Assembly: GCA_013824115.1 (NCBI GenBank)
Contig: PNNG01000017.1
Span: 1-64,000 of the forward strand
Direction: 5' to 3'
Source: Sphingobacteriaceae bacterium
GTDB lineage: Bacteria; Bacteroidota; Bacteroidia; UBA7662
Length of the DNA: 64,000 bases
Below, piece after piece: positions 17,839 through 26,790 of the stretch (its first letter is position 1; each line of letters opens with the position of its first letter). The translations under genes were made by a program, and so were the position numbers. The notes beneath the pieces are model-generated. The model was not told the origin of the DNA. It searched no databases and worked only from the letters and a program-made list of their open reading frames with translations.

Positions 17839-19059
17839 CTATCTCTCCAAAAGCTCGGTATCCTCTCGCAACATCAGCGGTAAATACACCGCCAGCAGCA
17901 GCATACCGCGGTGGCGCATAAGCATGCTTTCGCTGAGCAGGCAGAGCATTACAAATACCACAAACCAAAGGGCCAACCAGTTTTGCTGGTGCCAGGCAGT
18001 GCGGAAGGCGAGTGCAAAGACGGCCAAAAGCAACAGCAAGCCAATGAGTCCGTTATGCAGCCAGGTTTCGAGGTATTGGTTGTGGGCGTTGAAATCGCGC
18101 TCGAGGCCAACTTGAAAGCCGATTTTTTGATATGCTTCACGCAAGGCGATCTGGCCAGCACCGGTACCATGCCCCAGCCACCAATGGCCCTCTAAGGCAG
18201 AAAAAACACCTTCCCACTCCGCTAGGCGAATGGTCAAACCGTTAAATAAACGTTCCTCAGGTGCATGAATATCATATTCCAACTGGCTGAGTTCGGTGAA
18301 CCGACTTTGTAACCTTTCAGGCAAAATCCAAAATACCGCCAGGGCAAACAGCGGCGCACCCAGAAGTGCTGCCCATACCAATCGCTTGTTTCCCCGTTTC
18401 CAACCGAGATACAGGGCCAGCAATACCCCGCTGATGAGCAGGGCAATGAGCACCATGCGGGCCGACAACAGCAGCAAAAAAAGCAGCAACCAGCCCTGTG
18501 CCAGCCAGTACCAGCGGCTGTTGAAACTCCCCTTTTCGCGCAAATAACCGCCGCCCATAAGCGCTACAGCCACCAAAGCACTGAAATAAGCAGGGTGCAT
18601 CAGCCTTTCGGCCAATTCGGTATAGTACAAATAATGCGAGGCGAAATAGGCGTACAACCTGCCTTCGGCCAGGGTGCGGTAAATGCCAATGCTCGTTACA
18701 TACAACGAAGCCAGCAAGGCGGCCCCATAAAATGCCCACCATACTTTTTGTTTGAAGTTTCCGGGAAGGCGCTTGGGCAAGAGCAGCAAGGCCGGCAAAA
18801 CCAACAGCACCACCTGCAAGCCCAGCAACTGGCTGTAGCGCTCGTTGGCGGGGGCATACCAACCACCGGCAATCACCCAAAATCCGCTAGCTAGCAGGGC
18901 ATACCACCACGGGGTGTTGGGTCGTTGCCAGCCACCCTCGCGCCAGGCATAGGCCAAGCTGGCCACAAACAGCAGCATGAGGGCATACGAATTCATGAAT
19001 TCGGGCAGGTATTGGCTGATGGCCAATATTGCCCAAGCCACAAGCAGCAGGTTTCGCAT
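17839..19059 (-). CDS. O-antigen ligase/polymerase-family membrane protein
   Basis: A 406-residue polytopic inner-membrane protein of the Wzy_C/WaaL superfamily that ligates or polymerises undecaprenyl-linked glycans on the periplasmic side. It has about 10-12 hydrophobic helices and one large periplasmic loop with the family signature WLGHGTGAGQ and FNAHNQYLETWLHNGLIGLLL (about 293-345), including the conserved His. Ligase and polymerase cannot be distinguished. It is monocistronic; TAACTTTA ends 4 nt before its ATG. Its 3' end abuts the tandem repeat array. Confidence 0.85.
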   Translation of the reverse strand: MRNLLLVAWAILAISQYLPEFMNSYALMLLFVASLAYAWREGGWQRPNTPWWYALLASGFWVIAGGWYAPANERYSQLLGLQVVLLVLPALLLLPKRLPGNFKQKVWWAFYGAALLASLYVTSIGIYRTLAEGRLYAYFASHYLYYTELAERLMHPAYFSALVAVALMGGGYLREKGSFNSRWYWLAQGWLLLFLLLLSARMVLIALLISGVLLALYLGWKRGNKRLVWAALLGAPLFALAVFWILPERLQSRFTELSQLEYDIHAPEERLFNGLTIRLAEWEGVFSALEGHWWLGHGTGAGQIALREAYQKIGFQVGLERDFNAHNQYLETWLHNGLIGLLLLLAVFALAFRTAWHQQNWLALWFVVFVMLCLLSESMLMRHRGMLLLAVYLPLMLREDTELLER

Positions 19060-19063
19060 GTGC

Positions 19064-19071
19064 TAAAGTTA
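19064..19071 (-). promoter_or_regulatory. -7 box candidate of the O-antigen ligase-like gene
   Basis: On the minus strand TAACTTTA (consensus TAnnTTTG, one mismatch), then GCAC and the ATG. Confidence 0.4.
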
Positions 19072-19131
19072 AAGGCCACTGTTTAAATTCAGTAGTAAGG
19101 GCTGATTTTTTTGGTGCGTTGATTGGCCGCG

Positions 19132-19842
19132 TTACACAAAAAGCATCACGCACACTACTTCCAGCGACTTGGGCAGACCAAAGCCGGGCAGGTGCAGTTG
19201 GTAATATTTGAGTAAATCGTCGAGGTAAGCGCGTGTGGGTAGGTCGCCAGGCACAAAGCCATCTTTTTCGAGCAAGGCAGCCAATTGCCGGGCCGTGGCT
19301 GCGCTGGCATAGGTCGATCGCATATCGTGCTGCACATCAAACCTGCCCTCGTTGAGGTTGAACCAGGCCCCTTCGCGGTAATTGCCTGCCTGGGGAGCAA
19401 ATCCCAACCATTCGGTGAGGCGGGTGAGTATTTCTAAACAGCTTACTTCGGGTTGTTCACTCACTTCCAATAATAGAATTTGCTGCTGCATCCAGCCGAA
19501 AAGCTCGGCATGGGCGCTTTCTTCGCGCACGGCCCGCATCAAACACTCGGCTAGCAGGGTAGCGGCCAAACCGTGCAGGGTCGATTGCTGTAAACGCGGA
19601 AGCAAGGGGTGTACATGCAGCTCTTTGAGGCGCTGCAAGCTCGATTGGTCGCGCTGATAGGCCTCAATTTCTACCAGAGTTAAAGGCTGCAACATGGCGG
19701 GCGTAATGGACGCTTTTTTTTTGCGTACCCCGTTGATGAGGTACGACTGCATGCCATAATCGTCGGTAAACAGGCGAACTATTACCGAACTGTCGCTGTA
19801 AGGTGTGCTGCGCAATACAATGGCCGATAGTTTTACCTGCAT
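19132..19842 (-). CDS. recO: DNA repair protein RecO
   Basis: A 236-residue recombination mediator that with RecR loads RecA on SSB-coated DNA. The N-terminal OB fold is clear (KLSAIVLRSTPYSDSSVIVRLFTDDYGMQSYLINGVR), with the typical KKASITPAMLQPLTLVEIEAY continuation, followed by an all-helical C-terminal domain (CLEILTRLTEWLGFAPQ). The four zinc-binding Cys of some RecO proteins are absent. It starts 22 nt after porZ and has its own TAGTTTTG box 4 nt before the ATG. Confidence 0.93.
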   Translation of the reverse strand: MQVKLSAIVLRSTPYSDSSVIVRLFTDDYGMQSYLINGVRKKKASITPAMLQPLTLVEIEAYQRDQSSLQRLKELHVHPLLPRLQQSTLHGLAATLLAECLMRAVREESAHAELFGWMQQQILLLEVSEQPEVSCLEILTRLTEWLGFAPQAGNYREGAWFNLNEGRFDVQHDMRSTYASAATARQLAALLEKDGFVPGDLPTRAYLDDLLKYYQLHLPGFGLPKSLEVVCVMLFV

Positions 19843-19846
19843 GACG

Positions 19847-19854
19847 CAAAACTA
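19847..19854 (-). promoter_or_regulatory. -7 box of recO
   Basis: Minus-strand TAGTTTTG, a perfect TAnnTTTG match ending 4 nt before the recO ATG; it lies in the 22-nt gap between porZ and recO. Confidence 0.5.
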
Positions 19855-19864
19855 CGGCAATAGG

Positions 19865-22120
19865 CTATCGAATGAAAACAATCTTCGCAGCCACGGTTTC
19901 CTCGCCCAAATCGGAGGTGGCCATGACCAAATACACCCCGGTAGCTACCCGATTGCCCTGCAAATCGCGACCGTTCCAGCTGATTTGGCCGCCATCGGCA
20001 CGGGTTTGAAAAACCAATTGGCCCGATAGATCGGTGATTTTGATCCAGGCGTTGGTTACCAAGCCGTTTACCGATACAAAACCGTCGTACTCGGGCCGCA
20101 CCGGATTGGGAAACACCTGCACTTCGCTGTGCTGTTCTACCCCCTCTGTGGCAGTGCCTCGGTACGAAATCACCCCGCGGTCGGTGCCAATGAACACCTC
20201 ACCCGTTTGGGGGTGAATGGCCAAACTGGTGATGACATTCGACAAAAGTGGACTGTTTTCGCGGGTGAAATGGTGGATTTGGCGCGTACCATCGGCCGAA
20301 AACAGCCACACCCCGTTGTTGGTGCCAAACCATTTGCGGTCGGCACCATCGATGGCGATGGCCGTTACCACCTCGTTGCCCAACAAAAAGCCCACAAATT
20401 GCTCCTGCTGAATGCGGATTTGCTGCGCATCAAAACGGTCGCGGGTGAAAACCACATTGGGATTAAAAAATACGGCGGGACCTTCATTGGTGCCTATCCA
20501 CAAGGCGCCTTGTTTGTCGAGGGCCAGGCAATTGACAATGGGACTGGGCAAACTGCCGCTGCCTTCGGGAGTAGTTACATTTCGGAAGCGGGTATTGTCG
20601 CGATTGAGGCCCACAATGCCGCCCGAGCGCGAACGCACCCATTTGTTGCCGCTGTTGTCAACCACCATGTCAATTACTTCGGTGAATTCGCCCAGCGAAA
20701 AGCTCTCCCAGCTACCATCGGGTTTGCGGCGGGCAATGGGTTTGGAAGCAGCGTAATTGCTTACCCACATATTGCCTTCTCTGTCGAAATCAATACCCCC
20801 AATGCGGGTATCGCCTCGTCCGGTTTGTGGATCAACGCTGCCGGGAATGTATTCTAAAGTGCTGTTGGTAGGGTCGTAAATGGTTTTGATTTGGTTGTTT
20901 TCGAGCTCGTACAAGCCCCTTCCCCAAGGCAAGAGGTACAATCGGTTGGCTACCGAAGGGTGGTAGCGCGCTTGCAGCACATCCACCATATTGGGTACCC
21001 CGGTGAGGGTGTTGCGGTTGAGCTGTTTCCACTGCTCGTTGGCAAATAAAAAGGCGCCTTCCGATTGAAAGCGGTTCGATAGCACCGAGCTGAAGCCCCC
21101 TGCTGATATCACCACTCCCTGGCGGTCGGCATGAATGTGCACAGCCTTTTCCGAAACAGGCCCATCGGGCAAAAACTGATCGGAAGCACCATCCCTGAAG
21201 CGAAACAAACCGCCGCCTTCATCGGCCATCCAGATAAAGGCACCGTCTTGCACGGCCCAACGGGGATTTACAATGCGTGGATTGGCAAAGGTGCGTTTTT
21301 GGTCACCCGTACTGTCGATGGTAATTACCCTAAAGGCATTGGTAATTTGTAGGAGTCCGTTGCGGGCCTCTACGCTGGTATTATTGAAGCCGGCATCTAT
21401 CACTTGGGCACTCCAGCTACCATTTTCGTAGCGCAACAAACTGTCGGCACGTATAGCATAAATGGCATTTCTATAACTCGTAAGGTGGCGGAAGCTTTGT
21501 CCTGCGGTGCTCGCTTCGGGCTGCCAAAAGGCAAAATTCGACAGGTTGGGGGCGTTGCGGTTGGCTACAAACATGCCCTGATCGGTGGCGGCATAAAAAT
21601 TTTGTGCGTCACCTGCCAGGGCATATACCTGAATGCGGTTTCCATTGGGACCAATGATGAAGGTATTGCGTATTTCGCTGCGGTCGAGGTCGAGTTCTAC
21701 AATACCAAAGGCGCAGCTGAGGTAGGCAAAACGGCCTTCGAGCAGGATGTGGTTGATGCGTTTGAGTCCGGGTATATTGGCCCGCACAATAGCATCTATC
21801 ATGGTGAATTTGCCGCGGTGTAGCAGGTCGATATTGCCCGATTCGTAGGCGATGATGAGGGTTTGGTGGCGGGGACTGTATCGCAGGGCAGTAATGCCTT
21901 GGTCGGTCATGCCGTTGATACGCGAAAGGGTGCGTATTTCGCCATCGGCTTTGTCGTAAGAAAACAGGGCGTGACGGGTGCCCACATACACCAAATCGGG
22001 GGAGGTTTCTACGCTGGTAGCAAAGGCATAGGGCAAATGTACCCGCCATTGGCCCACCGGCACCTGGGCTGTCAACCCCAGGGGGAGGAGCAGCCATCCG
22101 AGAAAAAGCAATCGCATCAT
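19865..22120 (-). CDS. porZ: PorZ, type IX secretion system surface protein
   Basis: A 751-residue protein with signal peptide MMRLLFLGWLLLPLGLTAQ. It is built of two seven-bladed-type beta-propellers (repeats such as LVYVGTRHALFSYDK, RYSPRHQTLIIAYESGNIDLL, LWIGTNEGPAVF, KWFGTNNGVWLFSADG). The C-terminal type A sorting domain (VQVFPNPVRPEYDGFVSV through GVYLVMATSD, about 668-751) ends in KIVFIR. In known systems PorZ sits on the surface, works with PorU and delivers anionic LPS to T9SS cargo. The opening VPVGQWRVHLPY matches PorZ. The start at 22120 gives the signal peptide; the frame is open 30 codons further. Confidence 0.9.
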   Translation of the reverse strand: MMRLLFLGWLLLPLGLTAQVPVGQWRVHLPYAFATSVETSPDLVYVGTRHALFSYDKADGEIRTLSRINGMTDQGITALRYSPRHQTLIIAYESGNIDLLHRGKFTMIDAIVRANIPGLKRINHILLEGRFAYLSCAFGIVELDLDRSEIRNTFIIGPNGNRIQVYALAGDAQNFYAATDQGMFVANRNAPNLSNFAFWQPEASTAGQSFRHLTSYRNAIYAIRADSLLRYENGSWSAQVIDAGFNNTSVEARNGLLQITNAFRVITIDSTGDQKRTFANPRIVNPRWAVQDGAFIWMADEGGGLFRFRDGASDQFLPDGPVSEKAVHIHADRQGVVISAGGFSSVLSNRFQSEGAFLFANEQWKQLNRNTLTGVPNMVDVLQARYHPSVANRLYLLPWGRGLYELENNQIKTIYDPTNSTLEYIPGSVDPQTGRGDTRIGGIDFDREGNMWVSNYAASKPIARRKPDGSWESFSLGEFTEVIDMVVDNSGNKWVRSRSGGIVGLNRDNTRFRNVTTPEGSGSLPSPIVNCLALDKQGALWIGTNEGPAVFFNPNVVFTRDRFDAQQIRIQQEQFVGFLLGNEVVTAIAIDGADRKWFGTNNGVWLFSADGTRQIHHFTRENSPLLSNVITSLAIHPQTGEVFIGTDRGVISYRGTATEGVEQHSEVQVFPNPVRPEYDGFVSVNGLVTNAWIKITDLSGQLVFQTRADGGQISWNGRDLQGNRVATGVYLVMATSDLGEETVAAKIVFIR

Positions 22121-22125
22121 CAATA

Positions 22126-22133
22126 CAAAACTA
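22126..22133 (-). promoter_or_regulatory. -7 box of porZ
   Basis: Minus-strand TAGTTTTG, perfect TAnnTTTG, ending 5 nt before the porZ ATG. Confidence 0.5.
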
Positions 22134-22240
22134 ATGGTTAGCAACGTAAAGCGGCGGGCTTTATTGGCAGTGGGTTGGAACGATAGCGCGTTTGCCGTTG
22201 TTGGGTGCATATTAGGCTTCCGGGCTGTGCTGGAATTGCC

Positions 22241-22248
22241 TACTTTTG
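22241..22248 (+). promoter_or_regulatory. -7 box of the PurF-like gene
   Basis: TACTTTTG, perfect TAnnTTTG, 30 nt before the ATG at 22279. A TTG start inside it (22246) would extend the frame by 11 codons and is rejected because it would place the start within the promoter. Confidence 0.55.
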
Positions 22249-22278
22249 TGCTTCTCTAAAAAAAAATCGCCACCCGGC

Positions 22279-24174
22279 ATGAGCGATGCAATCAAACACG
22301 AGTGCGGCATAGCGCTTTTGCGGCTGAAAAAGCCGCTGCAGTATTACCACGAAAAATATGGTTCGGCTTTATATGGCCTCAATAAATTGTACCTGCTTAT
22401 GGAGAAGCAGCACAACCGGGGGCAAGATGGTGCGGGCATGGCCAGCATCAAGCTCGAGGTTCCTGCCGGCGAGCGTTACATCAGCCGGGTACGTAGTGTG
22501 CACAGCCAACCCATCAAAGATTTATTTGCCCGCATTTATGCCAATTTTGAGGAGGCACGCGAGCAAGATCCGGGCATTTTTGAGCAGGTGAGCCGCATGC
22601 AACGCGAGTTGCCTTATATGGGTGAGCTACTGTTGGGACACCTGCGTTACGGCACCCATGGCAAGAACACCATTGAGGCCTGTCACCCTTTTCTGCGCCA
22701 GAACAATTGGAAAACGCGCAATCTGGTGGTGGCTGGTAACTTCAACATGACCAATGTAGAGGAGTTGTTCAACCAATTGGTAGCCTTGGGGCAGCATCCT
22801 AAAGAGAAAGCCGATACCGTAACGGTGATGGAAAAAATTGGGCATTTCCTCGATGAAGAAAACGAGGTTTTGATGGCCAAATACAAGGCCGAGGGACTCG
22901 ATAAATTGCAAATTCAGGAGCGCATCGCCCGTGAAATAGACATCGTGCGCATCCTCAAGCGTGCCAGCAAACATTGGGATGGCGGTTATGCCATGGCCGG
23001 ATTGTTTGGTCATGGCGATGCCTTTGTATTGCGCGATCCGCACGGCATCAGGCCGGCCTATTTTTACGAAAACGATGAAGTGGTGGTAGTGGCTTCTGAG
23101 CGCACCGCCATTCTCACGGCCTTTAATGTGCCTCTGGAACAAATTGCAGAGGTGAAGCCGGGCCATGCCCTGCTTATCCGCAAAGATGCCAGCGTGCAAA
23201 TGCAGCAAGTTTTGGCCCCCCAAAAGCCTGCTTACTGCAGCTTTGAGCGCATTTATTTTTCGCGTGGCAACGATTTGGCCATTTACAACGAGCGCAAAAA
23301 ATTGGGCGAATTGTTGGTGCCGCAGATTTTAGCATCCATCGGTCACGATTTGCGCCACAGCGTTTTCAGTTACATACCCAACACCGCCGAAAGTGCTTTT
23401 TACGGCATGGTGAAGGGCTTGGAAGACTATTTGAATGCTTATAAAGCCCAGCAAATTGCCGGCAATCGCCAAATGGATGCCTCCGAAGTGGTTGATTTGC
23501 TGAATTTGCGCCCCCGCGTAGAAAAGGCAGCCATCAAAGACGCCAAGCTGCGCACCTTCATCACCGACGACAGCCAGCGCGATGAACTGGTGGCGCATGT
23601 ATACGATACCACCATTGGCATTTTGAATCCGGGCGTAGATCAATTGGTGGTGATCGACGATTCTATTGTGCGTGGCACCACCCTCAAGCAGAGCATCATC
23701 ACCATTTTGGGCCGTTTGCAGCCCAAGAAGATTGTGATTGTGAGCTCGGCACCGCAAATCAGGTATCCCGATTGTTACGGCATCGACATGAGTCGCATGG
23801 GCGAATTTGTAGCCTTTAGGGCAGCCATTGCTTTGTTGGAAGAGCGTGGGCAGTGGAACCAAATCAACGATGTGTATTTGCTGTGCAAGAGCCAGGAGAG
23901 GCTACCGGCCGAAAAAATGCTGAACCACGTGAAGAAAATTTATGAGCCCTTTACCGAGGCCGAAATCAGCGCTAAAATTGCCCAGCTGGTAACGCCTGAA
24001 GGCTTGAATATTCCGGTGGAAGTGCTTTTTCAGCGCATCGACAACCTGCACCAGGCCACCAGCCATTCGGGCGATTGGTATTTCAGTGGCAATTACCCTA
24101 CTCCGGGAGGCGTGCGGGTGGTAAACCGGGCCTTCATTAACTACATAGAGAAAAACAACCAGCGGTCGTACTAA
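22279..24174 (+). CDS. Amidophosphoribosyltransferase-like protein (long PurF paralogue)
   Basis: A 631-residue class II glutamine amidotransferase fused to a PRPP-binding phosphoribosyltransferase. PurF converts PRPP and glutamine to 5-phosphoribosylamine. The nucleophile Cys is residue 9 after an 8-residue propeptide (MSDAIKHE-CGIALLR). The glutaminase shows NRGQDGAG and GHLRYGTHG, with a long insert (about 180-225). The PRTase motif VVIDDSIVRGTT is at about 456-467. At over 600 residues it is much longer than classical PurF (about 470-500), matching a second PurF-like family found in Bacteroidota. The true substrate may therefore differ. Monocistronic. Confidence 0.8.
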   Translation: MSDAIKHECGIALLRLKKPLQYYHEKYGSALYGLNKLYLLMEKQHNRGQDGAGMASIKLEVPAGERYISRVRSVHSQPIKDLFARIYANFEEAREQDPGIFEQVSRMQRELPYMGELLLGHLRYGTHGKNTIEACHPFLRQNNWKTRNLVVAGNFNMTNVEELFNQLVALGQHPKEKADTVTVMEKIGHFLDEENEVLMAKYKAEGLDKLQIQERIAREIDIVRILKRASKHWDGGYAMAGLFGHGDAFVLRDPHGIRPAYFYENDEVVVVASERTAILTAFNVPLEQIAEVKPGHALLIRKDASVQMQQVLAPQKPAYCSFERIYFSRGNDLAIYNERKKLGELLVPQILASIGHDLRHSVFSYIPNTAESAFYGMVKGLEDYLNAYKAQQIAGNRQMDASEVVDLLNLRPRVEKAAIKDAKLRTFITDDSQRDELVAHVYDTTIGILNPGVDQLVVIDDSIVRGTTLKQSIITILGRLQPKKIVIVSSAPQIRYPDCYGIDMSRMGEFVAFRAAIALLEERGQWNQINDVYLLCKSQERLPAEKMLNHVKKIYEPFTEAEISAKIAQLVTPEGLNIPVEVLFQRIDNLHQATSHSGDWYFSGNYPTPGGVRVVNRAFINYIEKNNQRSY

Positions 24175-24181
24175 TAAAAAA

Positions 24182-24202
24182 GCCGCCTTGCTGAAGGGCG
24201 GC
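24182..24202 (-). terminator. GC-rich hairpin, terminator-like on the minus strand
   Basis: Stem GCCGCC/GGCGGC with a 9-nt loop. Read on the minus strand it is followed by a T run; on the plus strand only A runs flank it. It could stabilise the 3' end of the PurF-like mRNA or stop antisense transcription. Confidence 0.35.
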
Positions 24203-24301
24203 CAAAAAACGGAGGTAGGTTTCCCTACATAACCCCAAAAATATACAAAAGTGTAAACACATACAAGCCGATGTGTAAACAAGGTCGTCGTCTTGAGTTG
24301 G

Positions 24302-24309
24302 CACTTTTG
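24302..24309 (+). promoter_or_regulatory. -7 box candidate of the small HTH gene
   Basis: CACTTTTG (one mismatch to TAnnTTTG) ends 5 nt before the ATG at 24315. Confidence 0.35.
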
Positions 24310-24314
24310 TAAGT

Positions 24315-24671
24315 ATGAAGCATGCCGGCGAGTTGGTAAAGGCGGTGGTGGCCGATAGGGGCATCAGTGTGGCCTTGTTGGCCCGTCGTTTGGGTCGTAG
24401 CAGGCAGTATGTTTACAATCTGTTCGACAAGGCAAGTCTCGATTTAGAAACGCTTCACCTCTTACGCAAGGAGCTCAATTATCCCTTCGCAGAGCTCATT
24501 GGCAACGACCCTCAGGTACGCATGTATGGTACTTCTTACCTGAGTGAGGCCGAGTACAAAGACCTATCGGAACAATTGGAGGCGGCGGTACGCGAAAAGG
24601 AGCTTTGGAAAGACAAATACACCCGTTTGCTCGAAGAAATGAACCGTTTGTTGCAAGAGCGCAAGCAGTAA
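24315..24671 (+). CDS. Small helix-turn-helix protein with C-terminal coiled coil
   Basis: A 118-residue protein. The N-terminal 60 residues form a Cro/XRE-like HTH: GELVKAVVADRGISVALLARRLGRSRQYVYNLFDKASLDLETLHLLRKEL, where helix 3 is SRQYVYNLF. After a short linker the C-terminal 40 residues (SEQLEAAVREKELWKDKYTRLLEEMNRLLQER) are a strong heptad coiled coil, presumably for dimerisation. It is monocistronic. Targets are unknown; adjacency to the PurF-like gene and nhaD does not settle its role. Confidence 0.75.
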   Translation: MKHAGELVKAVVADRGISVALLARRLGRSRQYVYNLFDKASLDLETLHLLRKELNYPFAELIGNDPQVRMYGTSYLSEAEYKDLSEQLEAAVREKELWKDKYTRLLEEMNRLLQERKQ

Positions 24672-24771
24672 AAAGGCATGGCTTTGTGCTATTGCTGTTG
24701 CAGGAGCTAAAAATCACCTTTTTAAGCGTTTTTGTGTGCCTGTTTGGGCTGCAATGGTGATTCATTTCATG

Positions 24772-24779
24772 TACCTTTG
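24772..24779 (+). promoter_or_regulatory. -7 box of nhaD-rfbC
   Basis: TACCTTTG, perfect TAnnTTTG, about 20 nt before the nhaD ATG. A TTTG at 24743 lies 25 bp upstream, slightly farther than usual for a -33 element. Confidence 0.5.
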
Positions 24780-24799
24780 CTGCGATTTTACAAACGACT

Positions 24800-26179
24800 A
24801 TGATCATAGCCATTATTGCGGTGTTTGTACTTGGCTACGCCGCCATCGCATTGGAGCATCCGCTCAAAATCAACAAAACGGCCTCGGCCCTGCTAACAGC
24901 GGTATTGTGCTGGACCATTTTGGTGTTGTTTCCGGTGCCTGCCCATTTTTTTGAAGCGGAAATTTGGAAGCACTTTTTAGAAAAGGCTACCCTCACGATG
25001 AGCATTGAGGGCATGACCCAATCGGACTTGTTCCAAAAATTTGTTGGTTACGAATTAAGGCACCACTTGGGAAGCATTGCCGAGATTCTGTTTTTCTTGT
25101 TGGGTGCCATGACCATTGTGGAGTTGATTGATGCACACCAAGGCTTCAAGGTTATTACCAACCGCATTAAGACCAAAGACAGCCAAAAGCTGCTCATTAT
25201 TATTTCGGTATTGGCCTTTTTTATGTCGGCCATCCTCGATAATCTCACTACATCGATAGTAATGGTGAGCCTTTTGCGAAAGCTCATACACAATCCATTG
25301 CAGCGCAAAATTTATGCGGGCATGGTGATCATTGCGGCCAATGCTGGAGGTGCTTGGTCGCCCATTGGCGATGTTACTACCACCATGTTGTGGATAGGTG
25401 GTCAAATTACGGCAGGCAATATTATGCGTACTTTGTTTCTGCCTTCTTTGGTGTGTTTACTTATACCCATGCTGGTACTTGCCCGTCAAATGAAAGGTCG
25501 CGTTTTACGTGCCGCTTACGACTACAAACAAGCGGAGCAGATGGAGGTAATCAAAGGCAGCAGACTCATGTTTTTCTTAGGAGTAGGGGTATTGATGTTT
25601 GTGCCGGTATTTAAAACCATCACCCATTTGCCTCCTTATTTGGGCATGTTGTTCGGATTGGGTTTGGTATGGGTAACCTCAGAACTCATTCACATCGACA
25701 AGTCGGAAGAAGAGAAGAAGCCCTATTCTGCGCTTCATGCGCTCAGTAAGATAGACACCTCAAGTGTGCTGTTTTTCTTGGGCATTTTGTTGGCCATCAG
25801 TTCGCTCGAAACCCTCAATGTTTTGCGTGAAGCTGCTGCTTGGCTCACCGATACTTTTGGCAATATGAAGGTCATTGTGTTTCTCATTGGCTTGCTTTCG
25901 GCCATTGTCGACAATGTGCCCTTGGTAGCTGCCAGTATGGGTATGTACGATATGGCGGTTTATCCAACCGACCACTGGATGTGGGAATTTATGGCTTATT
26001 GTGCTGGTACCGGTGGTAGTGCGCTTATCATTGGTTCGGCGGCAGGTGTAGCCGTAATGGGCATGGAGCGGATTGATTTTGTTTGGTATGTGAAGAAAAT
26101 TTCGGGCCTGGCCCTTTTGGGATATGCGGCCGGTGCTATTGTTTATTTGCTTACTTATCCATTTTTTGCCGTACACTAA
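24800..26179 (+). CDS. nhaD: NhaD-type Na+/H+ antiporter
   Basis: A 459-residue polytopic inner-membrane antiporter (ion transporter superfamily) exporting Na+ or Li+ in exchange for H+. Eleven to thirteen hydrophobic helices are visible. Diagnostic motifs: FFLGAMTIVELIDAH, FFMSAILDNLTTSIVMVSLL, AANAGGAWSPIGDVTTTMLWI, and the second DN motif SAIVDNVPLVAASMGM. The paired SAxxDNxxL/V motifs on both halves are the NhaD hallmark. The gene overlaps rfbC by 1 nt (TAATG), so the two are cotranscribed although functionally unrelated. Confidence 0.92.
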   Translation: MIIAIIAVFVLGYAAIALEHPLKINKTASALLTAVLCWTILVLFPVPAHFFEAEIWKHFLEKATLTMSIEGMTQSDLFQKFVGYELRHHLGSIAEILFFLLGAMTIVELIDAHQGFKVITNRIKTKDSQKLLIIISVLAFFMSAILDNLTTSIVMVSLLRKLIHNPLQRKIYAGMVIIAANAGGAWSPIGDVTTTMLWIGGQITAGNIMRTLFLPSLVCLLIPMLVLARQMKGRVLRAAYDYKQAEQMEVIKGSRLMFFLGVGVLMFVPVFKTITHLPPYLGMLFGLGLVWVTSELIHIDKSEEEKKPYSALHALSKIDTSSVLFFLGILLAISSLETLNVLREAAAWLTDTFGNMKVIVFLIGLLSAIVDNVPLVAASMGMYDMAVYPTDHWMWEFMAYCAGTGGSALIIGSAAGVAVMGMERIDFVWYVKKISGLALLGYAAGAIVYLLTYPFFAVH

Positions 26180-26724
26180 TGGAAGTAACCCAAACGCCCA
26201 TAGAGGGTCTCAAAATCATTCAACCCAAGGTTTGGGGCGATGCGCGTGGTCATTTTTTTGAAAGTTATAGCGAAGCGGCTTTCAAGGCGGCAGGCTTGCC
26301 CACCGCTTTTGTGCAAGACAATCAGTCGCTTTCGGCCAAAGGCATATTGCGGGGACTGCATTTTCAAAAGCCACCTTATGCCCAAGGCAAGCTGGTGCGC
26401 GTTATCAAAGGGGCCGTGCTCGACGTTGCTGTGGATATAAGAAGCAGTTCACCTACCTACGGACAACATTTTGCCATAGAGCTCAATGAGGAGAATAAAA
26501 CCATGCTTTGGGTTCCTCCTGGATTTGCGCATGGCTTTTTGACCTTGGCCGACGATACCATTTTTGTGTACAAAGTCACGGGCATTTACAACAAAGAAAG
26601 TGAGGGTGGTTTACTGTGGAACGACCCGGCTTTGGGCATTCAATGGGGCATCGAAAATCCGTTGTTGAGCGACAAAGACAAGGTACAGCCCTTGTTGGCA
26701 GACTTGCCGGTGATTTTTCCTTAA
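26179..26724 (+). CDS. rfbC: dTDP-4-dehydrorhamnose 3,5-epimerase
   Basis: A 181-residue cupin enzyme (RmlC/RfbC), the third step of dTDP-L-rhamnose synthesis. Family motifs: GLKIIQPKVWGDARGHFFESY, FVQDNQSLSAKGILRGLHFQ with the catalytic His, GKLVRVIKGAVLDVAVDIR, WVPPGFAHGFLTL and YKVTGIYNKESEGGLLWNDP. Length is normal. The ATG overlaps the last base of the nhaD stop. The other rml genes are not in this window, so rhamnose synthesis is split over the genome. Confidence 0.93.
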   Translation: MEVTQTPIEGLKIIQPKVWGDARGHFFESYSEAAFKAAGLPTAFVQDNQSLSAKGILRGLHFQKPPYAQGKLVRVIKGAVLDVAVDIRSSSPTYGQHFAIELNEENKTMLWVPPGFAHGFLTLADDTIFVYKVTGIYNKESEGGLLWNDPALGIQWGIENPLLSDKDKVQPLLADLPVIFP

Positions 26725-26778
26725 AGCAGTCGGCCTTTTTGCCCTGTTTTGGGGTTTGTAGAAGGTCGGGCAAAAGTG

Positions 26779-26786
26779 TACTTTCG
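26779..26786 (+). promoter_or_regulatory. -7 box candidate of the tryptophan dioxygenase gene
   Basis: TACTTTCG (one mismatch to TAnnTTTG) ends 4 nt before the ATG at 26791. Confidence 0.4.
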
Positions 26787-26790
26787 TGGT

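Noticed and set aside
24182..24202. Intrinsic terminator of the PurF-like gene
   Set aside because: On the coding strand the hairpin is followed by A residues, not Ts; the T run is only on the other strand.
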